Shown in pieces: positions 17,711 to 29,086 of a stretch of DNA of 64,000 nt; the first letter of the stretch is position 1, and every line of letters begins with the position of its first letter. The notes under the pieces were generated by a model, which saw nothing but the letters and a program-made list of their open reading frames with translations, did no database searches and had not been told where the DNA came from. Both the position numbers and the translations under genes were made by a program. The DNA is taken from NCBI RefSeq assembly GCF_023516595.1, contig NZ_JAMGBG010000052.1, positions 94,225-158,224 on the forward strand, in the 5' to 3' direction. The stretch comes from Streptomyces neyagawaensis (GTDB lineage Bacteria; Actinomycetota; Actinomycetes; Streptomycetales; Streptomycetaceae).

Positions 17711-18559
17711 TCAGGCGACCTCCACGGCGGCCCTGATCTGGTCCGCGAAACGATCCGAGGCGTCACGCAGCGCGACGACATCGGGACCGTGACGAAGAAC
17801 ACCCCGGCTGACATTGGGCACCACATGGCGCACGGCCGCCCCGAAGACCGCCGGGAGATCGGACGGGGTGGCCCCCTGCGCCCCGATGCCGGGCGCGAGG
17901 AGAGGTCCGTTGATCTGAAGGTCGTACGACGAGAGGTCGCCGAGCGTGGCGCCGACGACGGCACCGAAGGACCCCATGGGCTCCTCCCCCGCGTTCTCGG
18001 CGGCCAGGTGCGCCAGCATCGTCGCCCCGACGTTCCGCCCGGCGGCGTCCTCCGTGCGCACGGCGTGCTGCACCTCGCCGCCCTCCGGGTTGGAGGTCAG
18101 CGCCAGTACGAACAGCCCGGCGCCGTTCTCCCGCGCGAGGTCCACGGCAGGCTTGAGGGAGCCGTAGCCGAGGTACGGCGAGACCGTGAGGGCGTCCGAG
18201 AACAGGGGCGCGTCCTTGTGCAGGAAGGTCTCGGCGTACGCGGCCATGGTGGAGCCGATGTCGCCGCGCTTGGCGTCCATGACGACCAGCGCACCGGCGG
18301 CTCGCGCCTCCTCGACGGACTTCTCCAGGACGGCGATGCCGCGCGAGCCGAAGCGCTCGAAGAACGCGCTCTGCGGCTTGAGGACGGCCACCCGGTCCGC
18401 CAGCGCCTCGACGACGGTCCGGCTGAAGCGCTCCAGGCCCGCGATGTCGTCGTTCAGGCCCCAGGCGGTGAGCAGGGCGGAGTGCGGATCGATCCCGACG
18501 CAGAGCGGGCCGCGCTCGTCCATGGCGTGGCGCAGTCGCGCGCCGAAGGGCTCGGTCAT
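17711..18559 (-). CDS. pyrF: orotidine 5'-phosphate decarboxylase (type 2)
   Basis: 282 residues. Last step of UMP synthesis, OMP to UMP. It belongs to the longer PyrF subfamily typical of actinobacteria; GPLCVGIDPHSALL and the catalytic VVMDAKRGDIGSTMAAYAE (Lys and Asp tetrad) are visible, and APGIGAQGATPSDL binds phosphate. Its ATG at 18557-18559 overlaps the pyrD stop (ATGA), indicating translational coupling. Last gene of the pyr operon. Confidence 0.97.
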   Translation of the reverse strand: MTEPFGARLRHAMDERGPLCVGIDPHSALLTAWGLNDDIAGLERFSRTVVEALADRVAVLKPQSAFFERFGSRGIAVLEKSVEEARAAGALVVMDAKRGDIGSTMAAYAETFLHKDAPLFSDALTVSPYLGYGSLKPAVDLARENGAGLFVLALTSNPEGGEVQHAVRTEDAAGRNVGATMLAHLAAENAGEEPMGSFGAVVGATLGDLSSYDLQINGPLLAPGIGAQGATPSDLPAVFGAAVRHVVPNVSRGVLRHGPDVVALRDASDRFADQIRAAVEVA

Positions 18560-19665
18560 GCCGTCTTCTTCCTCACGTCGGCGCCGACCGCGTCGGCGAG
18601 GGTGGCGTACGGGCTGGTGCGCAGCCGGGCGGCGAGGCCCTTGTGGACGGCGCGCGCCCAGAAGGGGCCCTCGTAGACGAAGGCGCTGTAGCCCTGGACG
18701 AGGGTGGCGCCGGCGAGGATGCGCTGCCAGGCGTCCTCGGCGTTCTCGATGCCGCCGACGCCCACCAGGGTGATCCGGTCGCCCACGCGCGCGTAGAGGC
18801 GGCGCAGGACCGCGAGGGAGCGTGCCTTCAGCGGGGCGCCGGAGAGGCCGCCGGTCTCCTTCACGAGAGAGGGTTCGGAGGTCAGACCGAGTCCCTCGCG
18901 CGCGATGGTGGTGTTGGTGGCGATGATCCCGTCCAGGCCCAGCTCCACGGCGAGGTCGGCGACGGCGTCGATGTCCTCGTCGGCGAGGTCGGGGGCGATC
19001 TTCACCAGCAGCGGCACCCGGCGGGTGCGCACCGTGCGGTCGGCGGCCTCGCGGACGGCGGTCAGCAGGGGCCGCAGCGCCTCGGTGGCCTGGAGGTTGC
19101 GCAGACCGGGCGTGTTGGGCGAGGAGACGTTGACGACCAGGTAGTCGGCGTACGGGGCGAGGCGCTCGGTGGACTTCACGTAGTCCGCGGCGGCCTCCTC
19201 CTCGGGGACGACCTTGGTCTTGCCGATGTTGACGCCCACGACCGTCCTGAAGACGGGGTTGCGGGAGGCCAGTCGGGCGGCGACGGCCAGGGAGCCCTCG
19301 TTGTTGAAGCCCATGCGGTTGATCAGCGCCCGGTCGCCGACCAGGCGGAACAGCCGCTTCTTGGGGTTGCCGGGCTGCGCCTCGCCCGTGACCGTGCCGA
19401 TCTCGACGTGGTCGAAGCCCAGCATCGTCATCCCGTCGACGGCGACGGCGTTCTTGTCGAAGCCGGCGGCCAGCCCGAACGGGCCGTGCATGCGCAGGCC
19501 GAACGCCTCCGTGCGCAGCTCCTCGTAGCGGGGCGCGAGCGCGGCCGCGAGGCAGGTGCGCAGCACGGGGATCCGGGCGGCGAGACGGATCCAGCGGAAG
19601 GCCAGGTAGTGGGCCTCCTCCGGGTCCATCCGGGTGAAAACCAGACGGAAGAACAGCTTGTACAT
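18556..19665 (-). CDS. pyrD: dihydroorotate dehydrogenase (quinone), class 2
   Basis: 369 residues. Oxidises dihydroorotate to orotate with FMN and a membrane quinone. The N-terminal segment (MYKLFFRLVFTRMDPEEAHY) is the amphipathic membrane-associating extension that marks class 2. The catalytic Ser is in VNVSSPNTPGLRNLQ, and FMN-binding motifs are GLAAGFDKNA and LVGVGGIENAEDA. Lies 95 bp downstream of carB, across a terminator-like hairpin, and overlaps pyrF by four bases. Confidence 0.97.
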   Translation of the reverse strand: MYKLFFRLVFTRMDPEEAHYLAFRWIRLAARIPVLRTCLAAALAPRYEELRTEAFGLRMHGPFGLAAGFDKNAVAVDGMTMLGFDHVEIGTVTGEAQPGNPKKRLFRLVGDRALINRMGFNNEGSLAVAARLASRNPVFRTVVGVNIGKTKVVPEEEAAADYVKSTERLAPYADYLVVNVSSPNTPGLRNLQATEALRPLLTAVREAADRTVRTRRVPLLVKIAPDLADEDIDAVADLAVELGLDGIIATNTTIAREGLGLTSEPSLVKETGGLSGAPLKARSLAVLRRLYARVGDRITLVGVGGIENAEDAWQRILAGATLVQGYSAFVYEGPFWARAVHKGLAARLRTSPYATLADAVGADVRKKTA

Positions 19666-19723
19666 CTCGAAGTCCTCGGGTCCTCATGAGGGCTCACGGC
19701 CTCATGACAGGTGTCCTCATGAA

Positions 19724-19753
19724 GAGGGGGACACCGTTTCCGGTGTCCCCCTC
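19724..19753 (-). terminator. 13-bp hairpin after carB
   Basis: GAGGGGGACACCG and CGGTGTCCCCCTC form a perfect stem with a TTTC loop, eight bases after the carB stop. It lies inside the pyr operon, so it may attenuate rather than end transcription towards pyrD-pyrF. Confidence 0.6.
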
Positions 19754-19760
19754 AGGGCTG

Positions 19761-23061
<3,301 letters not shown>

Positions 23062-23069
<8 letters not shown>

Positions 23070-24219
23070 GCTGGCCCTCCATCAGGGATACGAAGCGGTC
23101 GAACAGGTAGGCGGCGTCGTGCGGGCCGGCTGCCGCTTCGGGGTGGTACTGGACGCTGAAAGCCGGGCGGTCGAGGAGCTGGAGTCCCTCCACCACGTTG
23201 TCGTTGAGGCACACGTGGGAGACCTCGGCGCGGCCGTAGGGGGTCTCGGAGACCTTGTCGAGCGGGGCGTCGACGGCGAAGCCGTGGTTGTGCGCGGTGA
23301 CCTCGACCTTGCCGGTCGTACGGTCCTGCACCGGCTGGTTGATGCCGCGGTGGCCGTACTTCAGCTTGTAGGTGCCGAAGCCGAGGGCGCGGCCGAGGAT
23401 CTGGTTGCCGAAGCAGATGCCGAACAGCGGGGTGCCGCGCTCCAGGACCGCCCGCATCACGGAGACCGGGTGGTCGGCGGTGGCCGGGTCACCGGGGCCG
23501 TTGGAGAAGAACACGCCGTCGGGGTTCACGGCGTACACCTCGTCGGCGGTCGCCGTGGCGGGCAGCACGTGCACCTCGATGCCGCGCTCGGCCATGCGGT
23601 GCGGGGTCATGCCCTTGATGCCGAGGTCGACGGCGGCGACGGTGAACTTCTTCTCGCCGATCGCGGGGACGACGTACGGCTCCTTGGTGGCGACCTCCGC
23701 GGAGAGGTCGGCGCCCTTCATCTCGGGGGCCTGGCGGACCTCGGCGAGCATGGTGCCCTCGTCGGGCAGGGCGTTGCCGGAGAAGATGCCGACGCGCATG
23801 GCGCCGCGTTCGCGCAGATGGCGGGTGAGGGCGCGGGTGTCGACGCCGCTGATACCGACGACGCCCTGCTGGGCGAGCTCCTCGTCGAGGGTGCGCCGGG
23901 AGCGCCAGTTGGACGGCACGCGCGCGGGGTCGCGCACGACGTAGCCGGCGACCCAGATCCGCTGCGACTCGGGGTCCTCGTCGTTGACGCCGGTGTTGCC
24001 GACGTGCGGGGCGGTCATCACGACGACCTGGCGGTGGTACGACGGGTCGGTGAGGGTCTCCTGGTAGCCGGTCATACCGGTGGAGAACACGGCCTCGCCG
24101 AAGGTCACCCCCACGGCCCCGTAGGCGCGGCCGCGGAACGTCCGGCCGTCCTCCAGGACGAGTACGGCAGGAAGCGCCCTTGTCCTCTGCGAGGCGTTCC
24201 CCTGAGTGGAGGTCGTCAT
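23062..24219 (-). CDS. carA: carbamoyl-phosphate synthase small subunit (glutaminase)
   Basis: 385 residues from the ATG at 24217-24219. Class I glutamine amidotransferase that supplies ammonia to CarB. The catalytic Cys is in GTPLFGICFGNQILGRALG, and the His/Glu pair in FSVQYHPEAAAGPHD. The start overlaps the stop of the upstream PH-like gene (ATGA). A longer in-frame reading extends upstream but lies inside that gene and is not needed. Confidence 0.98.
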
Positions 24220-24782
24220 CGTGCGCCTTCCGTTTCCGTCTTCTTGATCATCTGGTTCAGGGTCTCGACCCACTCGTTGTGTTCGGCCGCGTGGTCGGAG
24301 CGGAACCCGGAGTCGAGGAGCTTGTCGCCGTGTGCCCAGGTGACGACGAGCAGTCCGCCCTCGGTGAGGACCTTGCCGGCGATGCCCTTGTCGAGCCGGG
24401 CCTCGCGCAGCGCCTCACGGGGGACGAAGAAGTCCGTCGCTCCGGGCCGTACGACGTCCAGGCCCGCGTCCGTCAGGGTGAGCTCCACCCGGCTGCGGGT
24501 GCCCAGGCCGTGCGCCACGATGCGGTCGAGCCACTGCCCGGCGGTGGTGGAGCCGTGGTAGCGGCCGCTCATCGTCAGTCTGGCCTCACCGGGCGACTCC
24601 GGCGCGGTGGGCAGCTCCGGAAGGTCGCTCTGGAGCGTGCCCCGCCACTTCCAGCCCTCGCGCATCAGCCAGTAGACGAGGGCGACGAAGAGGGCGAGCC
24701 CGACGACCCAGCCGATGCGTCCGGCCCAGTTGGTGACCTCGGCCGACTCCTTCTGGGCGGCCAGCAGCATTACAGGTGTCAC
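24216..24782 (-). CDS. membrane-anchored PH-like domain protein embedded in the pyr operon
   Basis: 188 residues from a GTG at 24780-24782 (GGGAAG six bases upstream). One transmembrane helix at about 22-40 (IGWVVGLALFVALVYWLM) is followed by a cytoplasmic-side domain (about 70-185) rich in beta strands that resembles bacterial PH-like domains. It overlaps pyrC by GTGA and carA by ATGA, so it is translated together with the pyrimidine enzymes. No catalytic motif is visible. Its fixed place in the operon suggests a link to the pathway, possibly membrane docking of CarAB or PyrD, but that is speculation. Confidence 0.85.
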   Translation of the reverse strand: MTPVMLLAAQKESAEVTNWAGRIGWVVGLALFVALVYWLMREGWKWRGTLQSDLPELPTAPESPGEARLTMSGRYHGSTTAGQWLDRIVAHGLGTRSRVELTLTDAGLDVVRPGATDFFVPREALREARLDKGIAGKVLTEGGLLVVTWAHGDKLLDSGFRSDHAAEHNEWVETLNQMIKKTETEGAR

Positions 24783-26065
24783 GTGAGCTTCCCGTCGACG
24801 AGCGTGGCCTTGCCCCGCAGCCACGTGTGCGTGACACGGCCCGGCAGCTCGCGGCCCTCGTACGGGGTGTTGCGGCTGCGCGAGGCGAAGCCCGCGGGGT
24901 CCACCGCACCACGGTATGCGGTGTCGACGAGCGTGAGGTTGGCGGGCTCACCTGCCGAGACGGGACGGCCGTGACCGGCGGCCTGCCCGATGCGCGCGGG
25001 CGTGAACGACATGCGGTCCGCGACGCCCGCCCAGTCGAGCAGCCCGGTCTCGACCATCGTCTCCTGGACCACCGACAGGGCGGTCTCCAGGCCGACCATG
25101 CCCATGGCGGCCGCGGCCCACTCGCAGTCCTTGTCCTCGTGCGGGTGGGGGGCGTGGTCGGTGGCGACGATGTCGATCGTGCCGTCGGCGAGCGCCTCGC
25201 GCAGGGCCAGCACGTCGCGCTCGGTGCGCAGCGGCGGGTTGACCTTGTAGACCGGGTTGTACGAGCGCACCAGCTCGTCGGTGAGGAGCAGGTGGTGCGG
25301 GGTGACCTCGGCGGTGACGTCGATGCCGCGGGACTTGGCCCAGCGGACGATCTCGACGGACCCGGCGGTCGACAGGTGGCAGATGTGGACGCGGGACCCG
25401 ACGTGCTCGGCGAGCAGGACGTCACGGGCGATGATCGACTCCTCGGCCACCGCGGGCCAGCCGCCGAGCCCCAGCTCGGCGGAGACGACGCCCTCGTTCA
25501 TCTGGGCGCCCTCGGTGAGCCGCGGCTCCTGGGCGTGCTGGGCGACGACTCCGCCGAAGGCCTTCACGTACTCCAGGGCGCGGCGCATGATCACCGCGTC
25601 GTGCACGCACTTGCCGTCGTCGGAGAAGACGGTGACGCCGGCGGCCGACTCGTGCATGGCGCCCAGCTCGGCGAGCTTCTGTCCTTCGAGGCCGACGGTG
25701 ACGGCGCCGATGGGCTGGACGTCGCAGTAGCCGTGCTCCTGGCCGAGCCGGTAGACCTGCTCGACCACACCGGCGGTGTCGGCGACGGGGAAGGTGTTGG
25801 CCATGGCGAACACGGCGGTGTAGCCGCCGGAGGCCGCCGCGCGGGTGCCGGTGAGGACGGTCTCGGAGTCCTCGCGACCGGGCTCGCGCAGATGGGTGTG
25901 CAGGTCGACCAGGCCCGGCAGGAGGACCTTGCCGTCGGCCTCGACGACCTCGGCGCCGTCGGCGGACAGCCCGGTGCCCACCTCGGCGATGGTCTCGCCG
26001 TCGATCAGCACGTCCTGCGGCTCGCCGCCGAGCACCTTCGCACCACGGATCAGGATCTTGCTCAT
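24779..26065 (-). CDS. pyrC: dihydroorotase (type I)
   Basis: 428 residues, consistent with the larger type I class. Cyclises N-carbamoyl-aspartate to dihydroorotate. The metal-binding HxH is in PGLVDLHTHLREPG; other ligand motifs are QHAQEPRL, VHICHLST and DIVATDHAPH. Starts with ATG five bases downstream of pyrB's stop. Its own stop overlaps the start of the PH-like gene. Confidence 0.98.
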   Translation of the reverse strand: MSKILIRGAKVLGGEPQDVLIDGETIAEVGTGLSADGAEVVEADGKVLLPGLVDLHTHLREPGREDSETVLTGTRAAASGGYTAVFAMANTFPVADTAGVVEQVYRLGQEHGYCDVQPIGAVTVGLEGQKLAELGAMHESAAGVTVFSDDGKCVHDAVIMRRALEYVKAFGGVVAQHAQEPRLTEGAQMNEGVVSAELGLGGWPAVAEESIIARDVLLAEHVGSRVHICHLSTAGSVEIVRWAKSRGIDVTAEVTPHHLLLTDELVRSYNPVYKVNPPLRTERDVLALREALADGTIDIVATDHAPHPHEDKDCEWAAAAMGMVGLETALSVVQETMVETGLLDWAGVADRMSFTPARIGQAAGHGRPVSAGEPANLTLVDTAYRGAVDPAGFASRSRNTPYEGRELPGRVTHTWLRGKATLVDGKLT

Positions 26066-26070
26066 CTGTC

Positions 26071-27051
26071 TTACTTCTCCTCGGTGGTGCGGGTGTGGGT
26101 GACGGCGGGCTCGTTGCCCCCGAGCAGCAGGTACAGGACGGCCATGCGGATGGAGACGCCGTTGGCGACCTGTTCGACGACGGTGCAGCGGTCGGAGTCG
26201 GCGACCTCGGCGGTGATCTCCATGCCGCGGACCATCGGGCCGGGGTGCATCACGATCGCGTGCTCGGGCATCCGCGCCATGCGGTCGCCGTCGAGGCCGT
26301 AGCGCCGGGAGTACTCCCGCTCGGTGGGGAAGAACGCGGCGTGCATGCGCTCGCGCTGCACGCGCAGCATCATCACGGCGTCGGACTTGGGCAGCGTGCT
26401 GTCGAGGTCGTACGACACCTCGCAGGGCCAGGACTCGATGCCGACCGGCAGCAGGGTGGGCGGCGCGACGAGGGTGACCTCGGCGCCGAGGGTGTGCAGC
26501 AGGTCGACGTTGGAGCGGGCGACGCGGCTGTGCAGGACGTCGCCGACGAGCGTGATCCGCTTGCCGGACAGGTCCTGGCCGAGGCCGGTGTCCCGGCCGA
26601 CGAGGCGGCGGCGCATGGTGAAGGCGTCGAGCAGGGCCTGGGTGGGGTGCTGGTGGGTGCCGTCGCCCGCGTTGATGACGGCGGCGTCGATCCAGCCGGA
26701 GTTCGCCAGGCGGTACGGCGCTCCGGAGGCGCCGTGGCGGATGACGACGGCGTCGACACCCATGGCTTCGAGGGTCTGGGCGGTGTCCTTGAGGGACTCG
26801 CCCTTGGACACGCTCGATCCCTTGGCGGAGAAGTTGATGACGTCCGCGGAGAGGCGCTTCTCGGCGGCCTCGAAGGAGATCCGGGTACGGGTGGAGTCCT
26901 CGAAGAAGAGGTTGACGATCGTGCGGCCGCGCAGGGTCGGCAGCTTCTTGATCGGCCGGTCGGCGACCCGGGCCATCTCCTCGGCGGTGTCGAGGATCAG
27001 GACGGCGTCGTCGCGGGTGAGGTCGGCGGCCGAGATGAGATGACGCTGCAT
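26071..27051 (-). CDS. pyrB: aspartate carbamoyltransferase catalytic subunit
   Basis: 326 residues. Condenses carbamoyl phosphate and aspartate, the first committed pyrimidine step. The carbamoyl-phosphate signature FFEDSTRTRISFE is present, with HQHPTQALLDAFT-type binding (TGDGTHQHPTQALLD region) and VMMLRVQRER at the aspartate site. No pyrI regulatory subunit gene is present, as expected outside enterobacteria. Lies 127 bp downstream of pyrR. Confidence 0.98.
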   Translation of the reverse strand: MQRHLISAADLTRDDAVLILDTAEEMARVADRPIKKLPTLRGRTIVNLFFEDSTRTRISFEAAEKRLSADVINFSAKGSSVSKGESLKDTAQTLEAMGVDAVVIRHGASGAPYRLANSGWIDAAVINAGDGTHQHPTQALLDAFTMRRRLVGRDTGLGQDLSGKRITLVGDVLHSRVARSNVDLLHTLGAEVTLVAPPTLLPVGIESWPCEVSYDLDSTLPKSDAVMMLRVQRERMHAAFFPTEREYSRRYGLDGDRMARMPEHAIVMHPGPMVRGMEITAEVADSDRCTVVEQVANGVSIRMAVLYLLLGGNEPAVTHTRTTEEK

Positions 27052-27178
27052 CTGTCAGGCTCCGTAAAGGCGATTCGGTGTCGGGAGGCGAGGCCCGGTC
27101 GGCCGGTCACAGCCGGGCGGGCGGGCGCGCGGGTGGGCGACGCGGGGCGCACGGCAGGGCCGTACGCCGGGGTGGTCG

Positions 27179-27775
27179 CTAGTGCTGCGCGCCCCGGGCG
27201 GCCGGCTTCGCACCGAGCAGCACGGTGTCCCGACCGTCCTCCTCGGCGAGCTGGACCTTGACCGTCTCCCGCAGCGACGTGGGGAGGTTCTTGCCGACAT
27301 AGTCGGCGCGGATGGGCAGTTCGCGGTGGCCGCGGTCGACGAGGACCGCGAGCTGGACGGCGCGCGGGCGGCCGATGTCGTTCAGCGCGTCGAGCGCGGC
27401 GCGGATGGTGCGGCCGGAGAAGAGGACGTCGTCGACGAGGACGACGAGGCGGCCGTCGATCCCGTCACCGGGGATCTCCGTGCGGGCCAGCGCACGCGGC
27501 GGGTGCATGCGCAGGTCGTCGCGGTACATGGTGATGTCGAGCGAGCCGACCGGGATCTTGCGGTCGGTGATCTCCGCCAGCTTGTCGGCGAGCCGCCGGG
27601 CGAGGAAGACGCCCCGGGTCGGGATGCCGAGGAGCACCACGTCGTCGGCGCCCTTGGCGCGTTCGACGATCTCGTGGGCGATGCGGGTCAGTACGCGTGC
27701 GATGTCGGGGGCCTCGAGGACGGGCCTGGCATCGGACGGCTGCGGATCCTGTTGCGGATTTTCCTGCGTGTCCAT
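27179..27775 (-). CDS. pyrR: bifunctional pyr operon regulator/uracil phosphoribosyltransferase PyrR
   Basis: 198 residues. UMP-sensing RNA-binding protein that represses the pyr operon and has weak UPRTase activity. The PRPP loop is VVLVDDVLFSGRTIRAALDAL; RGVFLARRLADKL and SLDITMYRDDL match PyrR. First gene of the operon. The ATG at 27773-27775 has AGGAGG about ten bases upstream, and that ribosome site is itself within a PyrR-type RNA element, so autogenous translational repression is likely, as shown for Mycobacterium smegmatis. Confidence 0.97.
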   Translation of the reverse strand: MDTQENPQQDPQPSDARPVLEAPDIARVLTRIAHEIVERAKGADDVVLLGIPTRGVFLARRLADKLAEITDRKIPVGSLDITMYRDDLRMHPPRALARTEIPGDGIDGRLVVLVDDVLFSGRTIRAALDALNDIGRPRAVQLAVLVDRGHRELPIRADYVGKNLPTSLRETVKVQLAEEDGRDTVLLGAKPAARGAQH

Positions 27776-27780
27776 ACGAA

Positions 27781-27820
27781 ACGGACCTCCTTCTCCGCCT
27801 CACGGGACGGACCTTAAAGG
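27781..27820 (-). promoter_or_regulatory. PyrR-binding RNA element overlapping the pyrR ribosome site
   Basis: On the minus strand the leader reads GGTCCGTCCCGTGAGGCGGA followed by GAAGGAGGTCC, six bases or so before the pyrR coding start region. GTCCNGTGAGGC followed by GNNAAGGAG matches the conserved loop of PyrR-binding hairpins of the Bacillus anti-antiterminator and of actinobacterial pyr leaders. The hairpin would include the Shine-Dalgarno bases, pointing to translational repression by PyrR-UMP. Recognition is by motif only. Confidence 0.8.
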
Positions 27821-27929
27821 ACGTCGGATTTGCGCCATCCACGGTAGCAGGCCCCTGGAACGCCCCTGATCACCCCCCTGGCCCAATGGAGAGCGTTTAC
27901 CACGGAAGAGTCGGTCCGGACCATTCGGC

Positions 27930-27959
27930 TTGACGGGGCAGAGTCACGCTGCGTAACCT
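27930..27959 (+). promoter_or_regulatory. bldD promoter with BldD operator between -35 and -10
   Basis: TTGACG (27930-27935) and TAACCT (27954-27959) are separated by 18 bases, a good housekeeping-sigma promoter. The near-palindrome GTCACGCTGCGTAAC (27943-27957) matches the published BldD box and lies in the spacer and -10 region, consistent with the known autorepression of bldD. A perfect 10-bp palindrome GGTCCGGACC at 27913-27922 lies just upstream. Confidence 0.85.
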
Positions 27960-27994
27960 CACAGTGAGTCACCAGCCTTCGTCCGGGGAGCTAT

Positions 27995-28495
27995 ATGTCC
28001 AGCGAATACGCCAAACAGCTCGGGGCCAAGCTCCGGGCCATCCGCACCCAGCAGGGCCTTTCCCTCCACGGTGTCGAGGAGAAGTCCCAGGGACGCTGGA
28101 AGGCGGTCGTGGTCGGTTCGTACGAGCGCGGCGACCGCGCCGTCACCGTGCAGCGCCTTGCGGAGCTGGCGGATTTCTATGGGGTTCCTGTGCAGGAGCT
28201 GCTTCCCGGGACGACCCCCGGTGGCGCGGCCGAGCCGCCGCCGAAGCTGGTCCTCGACCTGGAGCGCCTGGCCAACGTCCCGGCCGAGAAGGCGGGCCCG
28301 CTCCAGCGGTACGCCGCGACGATCCAGTCCCAGCGCGGTGACTACAACGGCAAGGTGCTCTCCATCCGCCAGGACGACCTGCGCACACTCGCCGTCATCT
28401 ACGACCAGTCCCCCTCGGTCCTGACCGAGCAGCTGATCAGCTGGGGTGTCCTGGACGCGGACGCGCGTCGCGCCGTCTCCCACGACGAGGGCTGA
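27995..28495 (+). CDS. bldD: developmental master regulator BldD
   Basis: 166 residues. Represses sporulation and antibiotic genes during vegetative growth when dimerised by tetrameric c-di-GMP. The N-terminal XRE-type HTH covers about 8-68 (LGAKLRAIRTQQGLSLHGVE, then QGRWKAVVVGSYERG). The C-terminal domain carries the c-di-GMP signature RGD (114-116), eight residues, RQDD (125-128), exactly as in characterised BldD. Divergent from the pyr operon. The promoter holds its own BldD box and a strong T-tailed terminator follows. Confidence 0.99.
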   Translation: MSSEYAKQLGAKLRAIRTQQGLSLHGVEEKSQGRWKAVVVGSYERGDRAVTVQRLAELADFYGVPVQELLPGTTPGGAAEPPPKLVLDLERLANVPAEKAGPLQRYAATIQSQRGDYNGKVLSIRQDDLRTLAVIYDQSPSVLTEQLISWGVLDADARRAVSHDEG

Positions 28496-28524
28496 CCCCT
28501 CGGGCGAGACTCAGCAGAAACGTG

Positions 28525-28572
28525 CCGCCGGGGTGGCCGGAACCTTTCGGTTCGGGCCACCCCGGCGGTTTT
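28525..28572 (+). terminator. intrinsic terminator of bldD
   Basis: Arms CCGCCGGGGTGGCC (28525-28538) and GGCCACCCCGGCGG (28555-28568), with an inner GGAACC/GGTTC pairing, are followed by TTTT. This is one of few hairpins in the window with a U-tract. Confidence 0.92.
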
Positions 28573-28620
28573 CTGTCTCCAGGGACGCCGATGGGGACGC
28601 GGGCGGGCCGACGTCTCCGA

Positions 28621-28640
28621 GGGCCTCCCATGGGAGGCCC
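28621..28640. terminator. perfect 20-bp palindrome after nusB
   Basis: GGGCCTCCCATGGGAGGCCC is perfectly self-complementary and lies ten bases after the nusB stop in the nusB direction. It probably terminates the efp-nusB unit, although with no loop bases it could equally be a protein-binding palindrome. Confidence 0.55.
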
Positions 28641-28649
28641 GGAGGTCCC

Positions 28650-29084
28650 CTATTCGGCTTCCCTGCGGAGCGACGGCTTCAGGTCCTTCAGGCGCCCGAG
28701 CAGTCCGTTCACGAACGACGGGGAGTCGTCCGTGGAGAACTCCTTCGCCAGCTGCACCATCTCGTCCAGCACCACCGCGTCGGGGGTCTCGTCGACCCAG
28801 ATCAGCTCGTAGGCGCCGAGCCGCAGGATGTTGCGGTCCACGACCGGCATCCGGTCGAGGGTCCAGCCCACCGAGTACTGCGCGATCAGTTCGTCGATGC
28901 GCTTGGCGTACTCGGAGTACCCCTCGACCAGCTGCATCGTGTACTCGCTGACCGGCGGCTGCCTGGTGTCGGACCGGGAATGCCGGATCCAGTCCGCGAG
29001 GACGGTCAGGACGTCGGCCCCGCGCTGGTCGCCCTCGAAGAGGATCTGGAAGGCGCGCTTGCGGGCCGTGTTACGGGCAGCCAC
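28650..29084 (-). CDS. nusB: transcription antitermination factor NusB
   Basis: 144 residues, GTG start at 29082-29084. Binds boxA RNA with NusE (S10) and supports rRNA transcription. All-helical fold; the N-terminal ARNTARKRAFQILFEGDQRG is the Arg-rich RNA-binding start, and ILRLGAYELIWVDETPDAVV with FVNGLLGRL are family signatures. Two bases downstream of efp, so co-transcribed and probably coupled. Confidence 0.97.
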   Translation of the reverse strand: MAARNTARKRAFQILFEGDQRGADVLTVLADWIRHSRSDTRQPPVSEYTMQLVEGYSEYAKRIDELIAQYSVGWTLDRMPVVDRNILRLGAYELIWVDETPDAVVLDEMVQLAKEFSTDDSPSFVNGLLGRLKDLKPSLRREAE

Positions 29085-29086
29085 GG

